Part shown: piece after piece, positions 41,201 through 56,200 of the stretch
Layout of the letters: the number at the start of each line of letters is the position of its first letter
Position numbering within the stretch: position 1 is the first letter of the stretch
DNA from: Congeria kusceri
Taxonomy: Eukaryota > Mollusca > Bivalvia > Myida > Dreissenidae
Direction: 5' to 3'
Length of the DNA: 64,000 bases
Assembly: GCA_027627225.1 (NCBI GenBank)
Contig: CM051032.1
Location: 65,761,137 to 65,825,136 of the forward strand
Notes under the pieces: generated by a model
What the model saw: the letters and a program-made list of their open reading frames with translations, nothing else
The model's database searches: none
What the model was told of the DNA's origin: nothing
Translations under genes and position numbers: made by a program

Positions 41201-44200
41201 ACAACATGACAGGCCTTGATAGGGATAACAACATGACATGCCTTGACAGAGATAACAATATGACAGGCCTTGTTTGGGAAAACACACTATAACATACCTT
41301 GATAAGGATAACAATATGACAGGCCTTGATAGGGATAAAAATATGCCAGACCTTAATAGGGATAACAATATGATATGTCTTTATAGGATAACAACATGAC
41401 ATGCCTTGATAGGGATAACAACATGACATGCCTTGATAGGGATAACAACATGACATGCCTTGATATGGATAACAACATGACATGCCTTGATAGGGATAAC
41501 AACATGATATGCCTTGATTTGGATAACGACATGACATGCCTTGACAGAGATAACAACATGAAGGGCATTGATAGGGATAACAACCTAACAGGCCTTGATA
41601 GGGATAACAATATGACAGGCCTTGATAGGGATAACAATATAACAAGCTATGATAGAGATAACTACATGACATGCCTTGATAGAGATAACGACATGGTAGA
41701 CCTTGATAGGGATAACAATATGACAGGGATCACCTTGTAACAGACACCGACACAGATTGCCTTTTAACATACTTTAATAGGGATCACAATGTGCCAGACT
41801 TTTATAGGGATCACCGTGTAACATTCAATAATAAGGATCACCTTGCAACAGACATTCACAGGAATTACTTTGTCATAGACTTTGATAGGGATATCCATGT
41901 GAATATTTTGATAGGGATATCCATGTGAATACTTTGATAGCAATATCCATGTGAATACTTTGATAGGGATATCCATGTGAATACTTTGATAGGGATATCC
42001 ATGTGAATACATTGATAGGGATATCCATGTGAATACTTTGATAGGGATATCCATGTGAATACTTTGATAGGGATATCCATGTGAATACTTTGATAGGGAT
42101 ATTCATGTGAATACTTGGATAGGGATATCCATGTGAATATTTTGATAGGGATATCCATGTGAATACTTTGATAGAGATATCCATGTGAATACATTGATAG
42201 GGATATCCATGTGAATACTTTGATAGGGATATCCATGTGAATATTTTGATAGCAATATCCATGTGAATATTTTGATAGCAATATCCATGTGAATACTCTG
42301 ATAGAGATATCCATGTGAATACTTTGATAGTGATATCCATGTGAAGACTTGATAGGGATATCCATGTGAAAACTTTGATAGGGATATTCATGTAAATACT
42401 TTGATTATGATATCCATGTGAAGACTTTGATAGGGATATCCATGTGAATACTTTCATAGGGATATCCATGTGAATACTTTGATAGAGATATCCATGTGAA
42501 TACTTTGACTGGGATATCCATGTGAATACTTTGATAGGGATATCCATGTGAATACTTTGGTAGGGATATCCATGTGAATACTTTGATAGGGATATCCATG
42601 TGAATACTTTGGTAGGGATATCCATGTGAATACTTTGGTAGGGATATCCATGTGAATACTTTGGTAGGGATATCCATGTGAATACTTTGATAGGGATATC
42701 CATGTGAATACTTTGATAGGGATATCCATGTGAATACTTTGATAGGGATATCCATGTGAATACATTGATAGGGATATCCATGTGAATACTTTGATAGGGA
42801 TATCCATGTGAATACTTTGATAGGGATATCCATGTTAATACTTTGATAGGGATATTCATGTGAATACTTTGATAGGGATATCCATGTGAATACTGTGATA
42901 GGGATATCCATGTGAATACTTTGATAGAGATATCCATGTGAATACATTGATAGGGATATCCATGTGAATACTTTGATAGGGATATCCATGTGAATACTTT
43001 GATAGGGATATCCATGTGAATATTTTGATAGCAATATCCATGTGAATATTTTGATAGCAATATCCATGTGAATACTCTGATAGAGATATCCATGTGAATA
43101 CTTTGATAGTGATATCCATGTGAAGACTTGATAGGGATATCCATGTGAAAACTTTGATAGGGATATTCATGTAAATACTTTGATTATGATATCCATGTGA
43201 AGACTTTGATAGGGATATCCATGTGAATACTTTCATAGGGATATCCATGTGAATACTTTGATAGAGATATCCATGTGAATACTTTGACTGGGATATCCAT
43301 GTGAATACTTTGATAGGGATATCCATGTGAATACTTTGGTAGGGATATCCATGTGAATACTTTGATAGGGATATCCATGTGAATACTTTGGTAGGGATAT
43401 CCATGTGAATACTTTGATAGGGATATCCATGTGAATACTTTGGTAGGGATATCAATGTGAATACTTTGGTAGGGATATCCATGTGAATACTTTGGTAGGG
43501 ATATCCATGTGAATACTTTGATAGGGATATCCATTTGAATACTTTGGTAGGGATATCCATGTGAATACTTTGATAGGGATATCCATGTGAATACTTTGGT
43601 AGGGACCACCTTGTGACAGTTATTACATGGAACACATTGTGACAGACTGTGATAAGGATCATTGTGACAGACTGTGATAGGGATCATTGTGTTACTGGCA
43701 TTGAAAGGATCACCGTGACAGACTGTGATAGGGATCATTGTGTTACTGGCATTGAAAGGATCACCGTGACAGACTGTGATAGGGATCATTGTGTTACTGG
43801 CATTGAAAGGATCACCGTGACAGACTGTGATAGGGATCATTGTGTTACTGGCATTGAAAGGATCACCGTGACAGACTGTGATAGGGATCATTGTGTTACT
43901 GGCATTGAAAGGATCACCGTGACAGACTGTGATAGGGATCATTGTGTTACTGGCATTGAAAGGATCACCGTGACAGACTTTAATAGTGATCAACTTGTGA
44001 CAAGACACAGAAAATGATATCATGACAGACCTTCATTGGAGTCACTTTGTGACTGACCTTGATTGGAATCACCTGTCGGCATTAATAACAGACTGTTTTA
44101 TAGCATACTTATAGACCTAAACCCAATTATCTGTTAACAACAAAATGATTTCAGTAGAAATACCAACATTACCTGGGCCTACTGATTTTCAATCAATGAA

Positions 44201-47200
44201 ACCTTCCTGTCACACTTCACAAACTTTAACAGCGTATGTTGGGTATGTTGTGTTACTGATAAGCCACACAAAAGCCTGCTGTGGGCCAGGGTTGATAGCA
44301 CCTACATCAAACAATCAGCCATTCCACCCTTCTAACACTGACCCAGCAGTTCTTTCTCTTTCTCTCTATTTAACAACATTACAACACGCTTATACCTAAA
44401 AGCTATACATATTTTTTATTTTGCTGTTAGACATAGAATATGTGTGTTAGACTTGCAAGTGTTTAAGTTCAAGTTTGAATTGACAAGAATGGTTACTCAC
44501 ATGACACACTGAGTCATGTGGTCTAAAGGACCTGGGCTGGTATTCACAAAGCTCCTAAGGGAAATCTTAACTTAAGTTGGACTTAAGTTGAAATTTCAGA
44601 TCAAATTTTCAAAGAAAAATCCCATGATTTATGTTTTCAAAAGGGTAAAATACTAAACGTCTAAGCAATATTTACTAGTTTAAAACATTTTAGGGTGAAA
44701 AGACCTAAATGAGAAACCGCTACAGACTAAGGAATTTAATGGATTAAAGACATTTACTTAGGTTTTCCCCAAGGAGCTTTGTGAATATGGGCCCTGTTTG
44801 TTGTCATTGTTTTTATGGCATTGCATAACAATATATTTCAAGACATTCATTATTATCTTAAAATGTTAAAGAGGGACTGTACAATTGTGTACGAAAATTA
44901 TAACATTAAACCATCCATTGGTTCTAATGATGTCAGTATATTTATAAAATAAAATTATAATAAATGTTGAGAATACCCTAATGTTCAGAAATGCATATTA
45001 AGAGAGAAATTTAAAACGAAAATAATACTTCGCTGCGCAACGAACTATTATATACATGTATATACAGCAACTGAACAAGTCAATTGTAGGGGCATGTGCA
45101 GTTCTTATTTTCTCATTCAAACTGAATGTAGCCCTTGCTGTATGATAAACGGGTCTGTATCGACAGATGAGATATTCAAAGCTTGGCAGTAGTAGTTATG
45201 CCTTCTTGTTGCACATCAGAAATTCCAAAATCTGATCTAGCAGATTTAAGGCCAGAGATTTTGTATTTTAAGTTTCACTGACATGTTCCGAAAAACTGCC
45301 TTGTTGTAAGTGGAAATAAAATAGGGGCCATGATGGCCCAAAGTGCTCATATGAGTACTGGCAATGGCAGAGATCAGTTCTGACATCTAAATGTCATCAC
45401 ATACAAATTGACCTGCGTCAGCCAGATTACTTCTGTTGTTGACCTGGCAATCAACAGGTGCAATACAGATGCATGTCCAGCTTACTTCTGTTGTTGACCT
45501 GGCAATCAACAGTTGCAATACAGATGCATGTCCAGTCTACTTCTGTTGTTGACCTGGCAATCAATAGATGCAATACAGATGCATGTCCAGCCTACTTCTG
45601 TTGTTGACCTGGCAATCAATAGATGCAATACAGATGCATGTCCAGCCTACTTCTGTTGTTGACCTGGCAATCAATAGATGCAATACAGATGCATGTCCAG
45701 CCTACTTCTGTTGTTGACCTGGCAATCAATAGATGCAATACAGATGCATGTTTAGCCTACTTCTGTTGTTGACCTGGCAATCAATAGATGCAATACATTT
45801 GAATGTCTAGCCTACTTCTGTTGTTGACCTGGCAATCAACAGGTGCAATACAGATGCATGTCAGGTTGAAAGTGTTGGGACCTTGACAAAAACCACATGA
45901 ATGTCACAGGGACCAAATGGACACTGGCCGAAAGCGGGCTAAGAAATGTGGCAAATTTTCTGGTAAATCGTCAGATGTCAGCCAACCATTGCTAAAATGC
46001 ATTGTTTTTCTGGGTGTTTCTGGTTCGATCTGGCCAATTATTGAACTTTGTCGAAATTTTATGGTCACAAACATATTGTGCAAGATTGGTCAAGATGAAA
46101 TGAAAAGTGAAGACTGCATTGCGTCCGCAAGTCCAATTGTTGACAAATTACGTACGATGCAGGACAGTTCCCCTATGCCAATAGCTCACCGAACAGAAAG
46201 CACACCAATCACGAAGCACTTTGTGCTCAGGTGAACTAATCAAAATTCTATTATTATAACATTTCTTTTGCGATAAACATGACAACAACAATTATGATAA
46301 TAAAATGCAATATTTGTTATAAACATGCATATAAAACCAACATGATATACATGAATTAATATATGTTTCAAATGTTTTTTGATAATGTGAGTTGAAAATT
46401 CTCTTAATTTCCTTAACAATTATGGAATCAGTGGAAACTAGACATTTGTCCCAAGTACACGGTTGGCCCCACATTCCACTGGTTGTCTTAAAACCCTATG
46501 CAATCACTATACCCAGGTACACAAGTTCATATACTGATAAATATGTCTATAAAGTGTCATCACTTTCGCAGTTATACTTTTTGAGTTACACGCAACACAA
46601 GTCCCAAAATTTCTATTTTCTAAAAAAAGGGCCGTAACTCTGGTGATCTCTGACAAATCTGCACCGATATACCCAGGTGCACAAGTTCTCATGCTGATAA
46701 ATACGTCCATAAAGTTTCATCACTATAGCAGTTATACATTTCTAGTTACACACGACACACGTCCAAAAATGTCAATTTTGGCAAAAAAGGGCCATAACTC
46801 AGATGATCTCTGACAATTCTGCACCAAAATACCCAGGTGCACAAGTTCACATGCTGATGAGTAGGTTTGTAAAGTTTCATCACTCTAACAGTTATTTATT
46901 TGAGTTACATGCGACACAAGTCCCAATATGTCATTTTTTGCTAAAAAAGGGCCATAACTCTGCTGATGTCGGAAACAACTGCACCAAACAACCCAGGTGC
47001 ACAAGTTCACATGCTGATGAATATGTTTATAAAGTTTCATCATAAAAATGCTTTTTATCAAATTGTTGGTTTATCACTTGTTTATCACTTGTACAATATT
47101 GGTGAAATCCTTTTTTTTTTAATTGTATAATAAAAAACAAAGGAGTCGTCAGATCCGACAAACTAAAAATCAACAAACTCTGGCCTTATCTGGGGTTCTT

Positions 47201-50200
47201 TATCATGGCATTGACTTACCTTGGCCAGAAACCAGGAGGATCCGGGATGTTTATCTTGGAAAAACAGGCGCACTTTGAACAACAAGCCAACATCTACAGC
47301 CTTCACCTAGGATATAAAAGAGAACATGATTAGCAATGGGTCTGGTAGATATATGTTGTGTCATGGGAAACCAGAGCTTAATGCATGTGCGTAAAGTGTC
47401 TTCCCGGATTAGCCTGTGCAATCCGCAAACAAAAAGTTTGCAAACTGTGTCTCAGTATTTGTTATTTTTTTGGGAGGGCCAATAAAATTGGTTGTTGGAT
47501 GACAGTTGTGTATTTTAATGGCCAATATTTAATATGGTTAATAATTTAAAATAGTATTATATAAAATATTGTTCAGGGCATATATTAATTTTCATACATT
47601 TGGAACTACTATGTATTACAATCTGTGGTTCTGTAATCAACATACTTGTTCTGCAACAATAACATGATTTTATCAACTGCACTTTAGTACATTTTATTTT
47701 CATCTTTTACTCAAATTTAATCAACAGTTTGCTTAAACAGTGAAAACTGTTGAAATTCAACTTATAGCATGATGCATACTAGCAATTTAAGAATGCTTTG
47801 AATAAAGAACTATTTGGAGTTTTAATGACAGTTAATGGGAAAGTTCACTTAATGTATAATACTGAAAAATAAATAGAAAAAAACTTGATTGCATACAAAT
47901 ATTTTGTTTGTTTTTCATATATACATATAAACAAAAAATTTGGCTTAAACTATATTATTTGAATTATCAGACAATGCATACAGGGAATCACACTTCAGGT
48001 ATATAGATGTTAAAGAGTGCATGCACAATCTTACCACAGGTACATTGGGCCATACAAATTTGATTCTATGTTTAGTGTCTCCATGATTTTTCAAAACCTA
48101 CCAACCAGGCAGGGCAAAACAAACTACGAGTCAGTAAAAAAAAATTCTTTCACAACTTATTCATAGCAGTGATACGAGCTAAAGCAAATGTTTTCTTGCA
48201 AAACTGTAATATATCATCTTTATATTGGGAACCTACTTTGACACAGTATTTTAGATGTATAAATTGACTAGTTGCACACTATTTTTTACAAATATTGGCA
48301 AAAACACCTAAAAGTAATTTTTCCCAAGTTTTTACAAATTTTATATGCACTTTTCAACTCGATTTTTTACGTTGTCAAAATTGTTGCTTTTTTCATTCAG
48401 GCATCCGAAAACCTACCAGCCCGAGGATGCGAAACAAAGAATCAAATTGGTATGGCCTTGACATAAATAAAAACAACCCGATAAAGTTAATTACCATATA
48501 CTTTGATTTAAAATGTAAGAAAGTAAATAAGAACCCATTGTTGTAAAACGCATACTTGGCTACTTTTTAATCATAAACTAGTTTTCTGCTGTACAGCCAG
48601 AAACTCCAATACATGTATATACGTTGACTCGACAGTTGTTTTAGGTTACATAACACTAATAAATGATGGAAAAGTCGTATTTGTTGATTTACTTGATATT
48701 TTAGTATTTCCTTCGACAGGTTTACGTTTATCTGTCTGCTTTCAAGTTATATTGTCACTTCCATCTGCTTATTAAAAAAAAAATTGATATGAAAGAGCAT
48801 ACATACAGATTTAAAATCACAGTAGCCACAAACCTCTTGTTTCACAATGGAGCCAGGATTCAACTCATCCTTGCTGTTGAGGACGACCGGTGGACTTTCA
48901 CCCTTGAGGCCACACAACACTAAATTGACCTTCTCCTTGGTCCCCGCATCGTTCTCTGCGCCGGTAGACGCGAGGACCAGCCAGCGGCCTTTACCGCGGA
49001 CCGGCTTTTCCAGACCCCTCGGTATGGAGTCCAATGTGTCAACAAGGCTGGAGGGCTGAACCTCTGAAAAATTATTTTGTGGCGTGTCGTGGGAAAATGG
49101 GGCTTAATGCATGTGCGTAAAGTGTCATCCTGGATTAGCCTGTGCAGTCCACACAGGCTAATCTGGGACAGCACTTTCCGCCTAGTGTATTTATGTTTAG
49201 AAGATACTACCTTGAAACAGAAACTACCATCAAAGCGGACTGCACAGGCTAATCCGGTATGACACTTTACACACATTCATTAAGCCCGGTTTTCCCACGA
49301 CATGACTCTTTTGTATCTTTGTAACGAGTAAAAATAAAACCTTCAAAACCAGCATATTGAGGGTTGAGCGTGAAACTACTTTATCTTACATTGAAATGTT
49401 AAGCAGATCAACAGTTTCACACTCAATACTTGATATGGCGGTCATTTTATATGAGTTGAGCTTGGATCAACCTGACACCAGTGACATCTCTAAGTATAAA
49501 TTATGGCTTGAAATATTTCCTTGATTTATCCTTGGTTTAGTTTCTATCACCTGTGTTGCGAACATCCATGTGTTATTTATAAGCTAGTATATCTTAACTG
49601 CGCTTATACTAAGATAGCATGATTGCAATTTGAAAACAAAATATATATCCCTCATATTTGTTTTGTCATATTCAAGCATACAGGTCAGTGTCAGGTAATT
49701 TTCCAGTTATGTAAATATTACACATTAAAAAGAAAAAAAAACAAAAACACAAAAAATGTCAAAATCAACAAAAATGGTCCTACCGGATATCTGCAGCTCA
49801 GTGATCTGAGAGTCACTGGGCAGTATCCATTGGTGACAATAGCTCACAAACTGGGTCGGTGACCTTGACCCCTCTGACACAGTGACCTGCTGCACATGCC
49901 AGCGCTCTGAAGACACAAGGTTACAGATTATCCAGATGATATGGACATGAACTACTTTTAATAATAAGAATAATTTTATGGTAACTACTGCTTTCTCACT
50001 AAGCGTATGGTATACAAACATTTAATATGATATCTTTTTTACGAGAGCATGAGATTGGTTTATAAAAGCACATAAGGTTATGGTTTTGCTCAGAGAAACA
50101 CGTATGTTGTGATTGATTTATAAAAGAACACGTTTTTTTGCTCTGTTAATTAGAGCTAATGTAAATAATCCGTTTGGTAAAACCTGCAGAACAAGGATAT

Positions 50201-53200
50201 CAGTAAAACTGATGGATACTTCCCAATGCACTTTGCAAAGTAACGGGAATGCTATCCGAAGGGCCGAGATAAAATAAAAACCTGCTAGAACTGCAGGACC
50301 AAATATGCTGTCAAAACTGTATTTGAACATGACACAAACACAGCATACAAATAGTTATCATTGAATTTCATACAGCATATAATAAAGTAGTTGCTGAGAA
50401 ACAGCCCAGACAAGAAATGTGCACTAAATACTTATTTCAGCAATAAGGCCAGAAAAATCACTTAAGCCGAACATCCTGCTACTGTGAACACCCCGTCTTG
50501 GTCTCTCAATAAGTTTCATTGAAATCTGGCCAGTAGTTGCCGCAACACAGTACAGACACAAATTGTGCACTATATATTAATTTCAGCAATCACCAAAGTT
50601 CCATAACCCAAAATCATTGAAGTGGAACATCCTGGTACAGTGCACACCTCCTCTTGGTAATGAAGCTTCCCATAAAGTTTCATTGAATTCTGGTTTGTTG
50701 TTGCTGAGAAATAGTCCAGACAAGAATTGTGCACTATATACTTATTTCAGAAATCTTCAAAGTCCTATAATTCTGAGAAAAATTATTGAAGAGGAATGTC
50801 CTGGTTCAGTGCACACCTCTTGGTAATAAAACTTACCATAAATTTTCATTGAATTGTGGCCTGTAGTTGTGTAGAAATAGTCGGACAAGAATTGTGCACT
50901 GTATACTAATTTCAGAAATCTGCAAAGTCCCATAACTCTGAGAAATTTATTGAAGCGGAACATCCTGGTTCAGTGTAAACCTCCTCTTAGTAATGAAGCT
51001 TCCCATGAAGTTTCATTGAATTCTGGCCAGTAATTACAGAGAAATAGTCCGGACAAGAAAACGGGGAAGGAAGGACAGATGGATTGACGGGCAAAGCAGC
51101 ACCTATATGCTCCCCCCGAAAATAGTTTGGGGAGCATAACAAAATGACAATCTTGGTCTGTGTGTGGATTAATGATCCAAGTGTAATTTTGCATGTGTTC
51201 AATGTTCATTATTTATTACAAAATCTGAGTCTGCATCATTATATTACAATTCTCAAAGTATCTTACACTATTTCCACTTAGAATACATCTCGGCTGCATG
51301 TTCATTCTTGGCACACACTGCATTTTTATTTTATTAGTAATGGCAAAAACAAGGAAACAACAAGTTTTGAAGTTTTAAAGTGATTACATGCCTACAAAAA
51401 TCTGTTGTCAAACCTTTCCTGGAAATACCAGTAAACATAAACATGTAATCAGAGCTGGCACTGATAAGCCTATCTATTCCAGGCAAGTGTTTAGTGAAAT
51501 CAAAATATCTAGAGACAGACGGAGGTTTCAGAAATCTCAGATGTTGAAATATTAGCAAGGGTGAATTTTAAACTTGAACATGGAATATAAACATAGTGTT
51601 CTTCTTTTGACTGGAATTTTAACTTTGTCTGCATTTGATTATGTGTGTGCAATAACAACAGTACAGAGGGTTGAAATATTGGAACAGAAGATTAGAACAC
51701 AAGCTATGGAGTTCCTGTTGTGGCAGCAAGAACTTGATGCCCTGAAAAACATGACCAGGTATATGCAGACCAGCATCACCGACTTGTCTGAACAAAGGGG
51801 AACTAGTCACGTGGAACAACCGGACAAAACTGTCACGATAGCAGACGATGAACAAGAAGTACACAGCTCGCAACTGTACCAAGTCATGAAGGCACTTAAA
51901 TACGAAAAGATTGCAAGGGTTGCCACTGAAGAAAGGATCAACACCGTCAACAACCTCTACCGACATACAAAACAAGAGCTCAAGGAAATAAAGGCAGACA
52001 CCGCATTACTCATAGGTGACAAAGAGAAACTTAAAGAAGAATTGCAAACTGAGACCAAAGAACAATTTAGCAAACTGGAAACTATGATGAAAACTGGTCT
52101 CATGGAAATTAAGGACTCAGTGACTGAAGTTAGGTCCAAAGTAGACAGTAACACTGTTGCATTTTCTGCTTTGGGAATGAGCTGCAATGTCAGTTTGATG
52201 GAAAAAATCCCCTTCACAGCTTTGAATAATTATGGAAAGGCATTTTCAGATACAACAGGGATATTTACAGCTCCACGGTCAGGCCTGTATATTTTCCATG
52301 TGCATATTTACTCCTCCCCTCGTACGATGGCCCTCATTCTTATGATTCACGGCGTCAATTCATTCGCTACATATGGCCAGAGATCAACAGATATTTATAA
52401 CAATGGTGGTTCGGATGGCTACAATGCACACATGTATCCTCTAATTCTGTTAGAGGGCGACCAAGTGTATGCAGTGAGATTTGGAGGTGGCACAGTTAGG
52501 TCCTGTTGGATTAATTTTGCAGGTTTCTTGTTGCATCCTCTGTAAATATTACATCTGAACAAACATCCCAATAAAAACTGCAACAATTTGAATTGAAACA
52601 ACTGAGACAGATTTGGTATAATTATATTAAACACCTGGTACTTCACATTCATGAAGATTTAAGAAAACAGGAACCCCACTATGACGACCAGTGTGCCAGG
52701 CATATCGTAAAATCAATATAATATAATTTCAAAGTGTGTCTAAAGACAAAGATCTGACACCATATACAGCAAACTTTAAGATCGGCTAAGTTTGCCCAGG
52801 AAAAGTGTGAGTAGGTTAACTGACCGCCGTGATACGACTGAAATATTGTTAAAAACGGCAAAAAATCCCAACAAACAAACAAACAAATCTTGGTACTTGC
52901 TAGTATTTGATCTTATTAAAGATGGCAATCCGCGCTTGTGAGATCACATGACCATTATATTTGACACCTGTGTAACATGTGTTGCTTCTAGCTCAATAAT
53001 ATGTATATATTATTAAAATTTTGCATGTAAATGCAGCATCGTTTTCATGATTGGCAGTTGATTAAGTGAAATAAAGTGGACATTTAATGTATTTATATTG
53101 TCATGCTAACAGACCGATCCGGGTTTTGCCACGAATAGTTTAAACTCCTCCCCAGCTATTGTTAAAGGATTAATTTCCATTCATCGAAAAATCACACAAA

Positions 53201-56200
53201 TTACCACGTGCTCTTTGGAATATCACAAACAAATTCCACGTGCTCTTTTGTATGAAATAGTTTTTCCGCTAAACACGTGATATCCAAGTTCGATGATTGG
53301 TTAATATTGCAGATTAATTTGAATGTGATTGACATTTGTGGAAGCGTCTATTATGAATGGTTAAAATATGTACCAGTATATTAATCTTCTGAACTGCAAT
53401 AAATAGTGTCCTAGTCATTTATGCACCTATCAATATTTTCCCCCAGGGTGGGAAGCGGTGGGCAAAATACAGGACTTTAGACTGAAAGCAATTCCCAATA
53501 TGCGGGAAATTGACACTCCAAAAGATTCCGGTCCGGGAAAATAGACTTTGGTGGGATTTTAGATCCTGGTAATATTGGGGCCCCCCGAAGCATTTGACAG
53601 AAGCATCTCCCACTGTGGGGATTTAGACAGGAATGTTTGGCTGTATGGTGGGGAATTACACCCCAAAAAATAATATTACCGTAAAAAACGTCTTGTATTA
53701 CGCGCAGTCATGTATAACGGGCACCTAATTTTTTTGGTGGAAAATGTGCAAAAAAAATAGTTGGGAGCCAAAAATAGGTTGAAAATGTGTGCTGTGGAGC
53801 TTGCAATCAGTTTTTAACAAAAAGAAAGTATAAAAATCGTATCAGATTGAAAACAGAATCAAAATAAATGTTTGACATGTTTACAGCGTATTAATACAGT
53901 TTTTCCAAGCTCTTATGTGATATAGACGCTTTGCAAGCAAAGGTTACACCAACATGTTATTGGCAAGTTCATACAATTTTTGTAAAGTACTCAAAATGAC
54001 ACTAATATCTCCATTTACTTAACATTAATGATATAAGCCAGGAAAAACAAAAACAAACCAATTTCAAAATATTTATTCACACCTATTGAGTTGCAAAAAA
54101 AATGTTTTTCACACATTTTGTAAGACAAAGGAAATTATCACAATATCAACAATGGGCCCAAATACAGTGCTGTACTCGGGACAGTTGGGCATGGTATTAT
54201 TAGAACAACAATAACTTGTAATAAACAACAATGGCCGAAATTGGCTTCATTTCTTGTCTTTAAATGTCTTTATTTAGCCAAATGTACTGTTTAAAATGCT
54301 GGATACATACCTGAAAAGATAATAAAAATAATTATTATCACTTATTTACATTGTCCCTTCTGTTCTTAATAGTATAGATAATTTAATTATGCTAATAGCC
54401 CATTTACAATACCTGGAAGCCATTAAGAGTAAGTTGCGCAATCTTGGGGAAAACTTCCCTACATTATTAAAGTATTGTATAACGCGCACCAAGTTTTTAA
54501 AACTGATGTTGGGGGCAAAAAAGTGCGCGTAATACACTACGTTTTACGGTAGTTAAATTTGCCTGGGTCAGCCCACTGCTCCCCCACTCTAAGAGAAAAT
54601 ATTGATAGGACACCGCTTACTACAACCTTTGGATATTTACACAGTTGTTGCTTATGACCATTCCCAATCCACCGAAATCACCCAACCTCACTTTGACCTT
54701 GACTTTGACCTAATTTGGATAATATTTCAAATGGGCTGGCCAGCACCAACCGGGTGCATGTGTGTTTATTGAACACAGCGTCTTGTCTTATACCTTGATG
54801 TCTTGAGATTTGCATAAATAATGTCTACAAAGTTTTTGGTTTCGAAATATGCTCATAAATAATAGGATCACATACAAGGTATAAAGATTTGTTTCGGCGT
54901 AGCTGTGAGCTGTATTACTGCAGAATGCTTTAAATTCTCGAGGATGAATTTTCGCATTTTTCTCTCAAAAAGATCATTTTTTTTAATTCACGTGTTCTTG
55001 AATTTGCGTCTTTGTCATGACACGAATTCAAAACTGAAAAAAGATTGACCATAGTATAGGAAAATTAGTATCGACTGGCACTAGCGTAATCTTACCATAA
55101 AAGAACAGACATGCTGTTTACTGGATCAAGTAATCCTATATATGATTAATGGATTATAAATTCACATGGTTTTCGTTGAACTAGCGTCGCAAGTATCTTT
55201 GTTATGGATAAGTGTGAAAAACGAAAACACACAGTAACAATAGGTTATTTTCACACATTTCCACACCTTTTCAGGTTTGTCACACATTTATTCGCACTGG
55301 TTTTGAATTCTCAAGGAAATAAAATTTCAAATATTAGCGAAAATAAAACCCGTGCGAATAAAACCAGTTCTACAGTATCTCAAGGGCAAATGTCTGAATC
55401 TCTTGATATTCAATATCCATTTTTGTTCAATATAAGACCAAACTATAAACTTATGTATGTCTAAACAAGTACCATGATGATGACATTCCCATTATAGCAA
55501 GGAATGTTAAAGAGAAGATTTGCCACAACCTGCAACTCTGTCGGAAGAGAAACAATTACTTAACTAACATATTCCTTTTGTACATGAATGTTTTATGATT
55601 TGCATCAGTTTTAGATGAAATTAGCATTTACATTATTAAACTATACATGTTTCATAATACATTCTACACACATAACTTAACAACAAGCATGTTTCCAGTT
55701 GACTGTGTGTTAACATGAATTTGAGGTGAAGATAACTCTATTGCCAGTGGCCAGTCTATAAATTATTAAAACAAGAATCCAGTTAATACAAACATGTGGT
55801 CAGTGACCAGTCTATCTGGCACAACATTCATCTGAACTGCATTGTGGTAACAGTGATTTTAAATAGAGATTGCACTTGTGCATATCAGATTACTGTTGTT
55901 GGCAGATTGCTGTTTTATGAAAATGGAAGCTAAACAGTACATGCTTCTTCTTTTTAATGCTATTGTAAGTTTGTCCTTGCTTGCTTGTGTTTCAACCATA
56001 AATGTGGCACAGAAAATGGAAATACTGGAACGAAAATCACTTACACAATCTCTTGAAATACAGCTGCTGCAACAGGAACTTGCTGAACTGAGAGATCTTA
56101 TGAAGAACATGCAGAGCAGCATCACAAACAAGGCTGAGCCAAGTGCAGCCAGTCAAGTGGAACAACGAAAAGAAAATGCTCACAAAGCAGACACTGAACT

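Noticed and set aside
41873..43144. 423-codon minus frame and several 100-280-codon frames
   Set aside because: Translations of the 26-bp satellite (three units = 26 codons). The protein is only the periodic repeat.
43649..44017. 122-codon plus frame
   Set aside because: Translation of the 51-bp array (17 codons per unit).
44145..44399. 84-codon plus frame as a gene
   Set aside because: No family pattern, no splice or promoter context, and composition like the surrounding intron.
51574..51579. C1q gene 1 starting six bases earlier at TTG
   Set aside because: Non-ATG start; the ATG at 51580 directly precedes a good signal peptide.
55878..55916. C1q gene 2 starting at GTG 55878
   Set aside because: Not a plausible eukaryotic start; the ATG at 55917 (or 55923) fits the signal peptide better.
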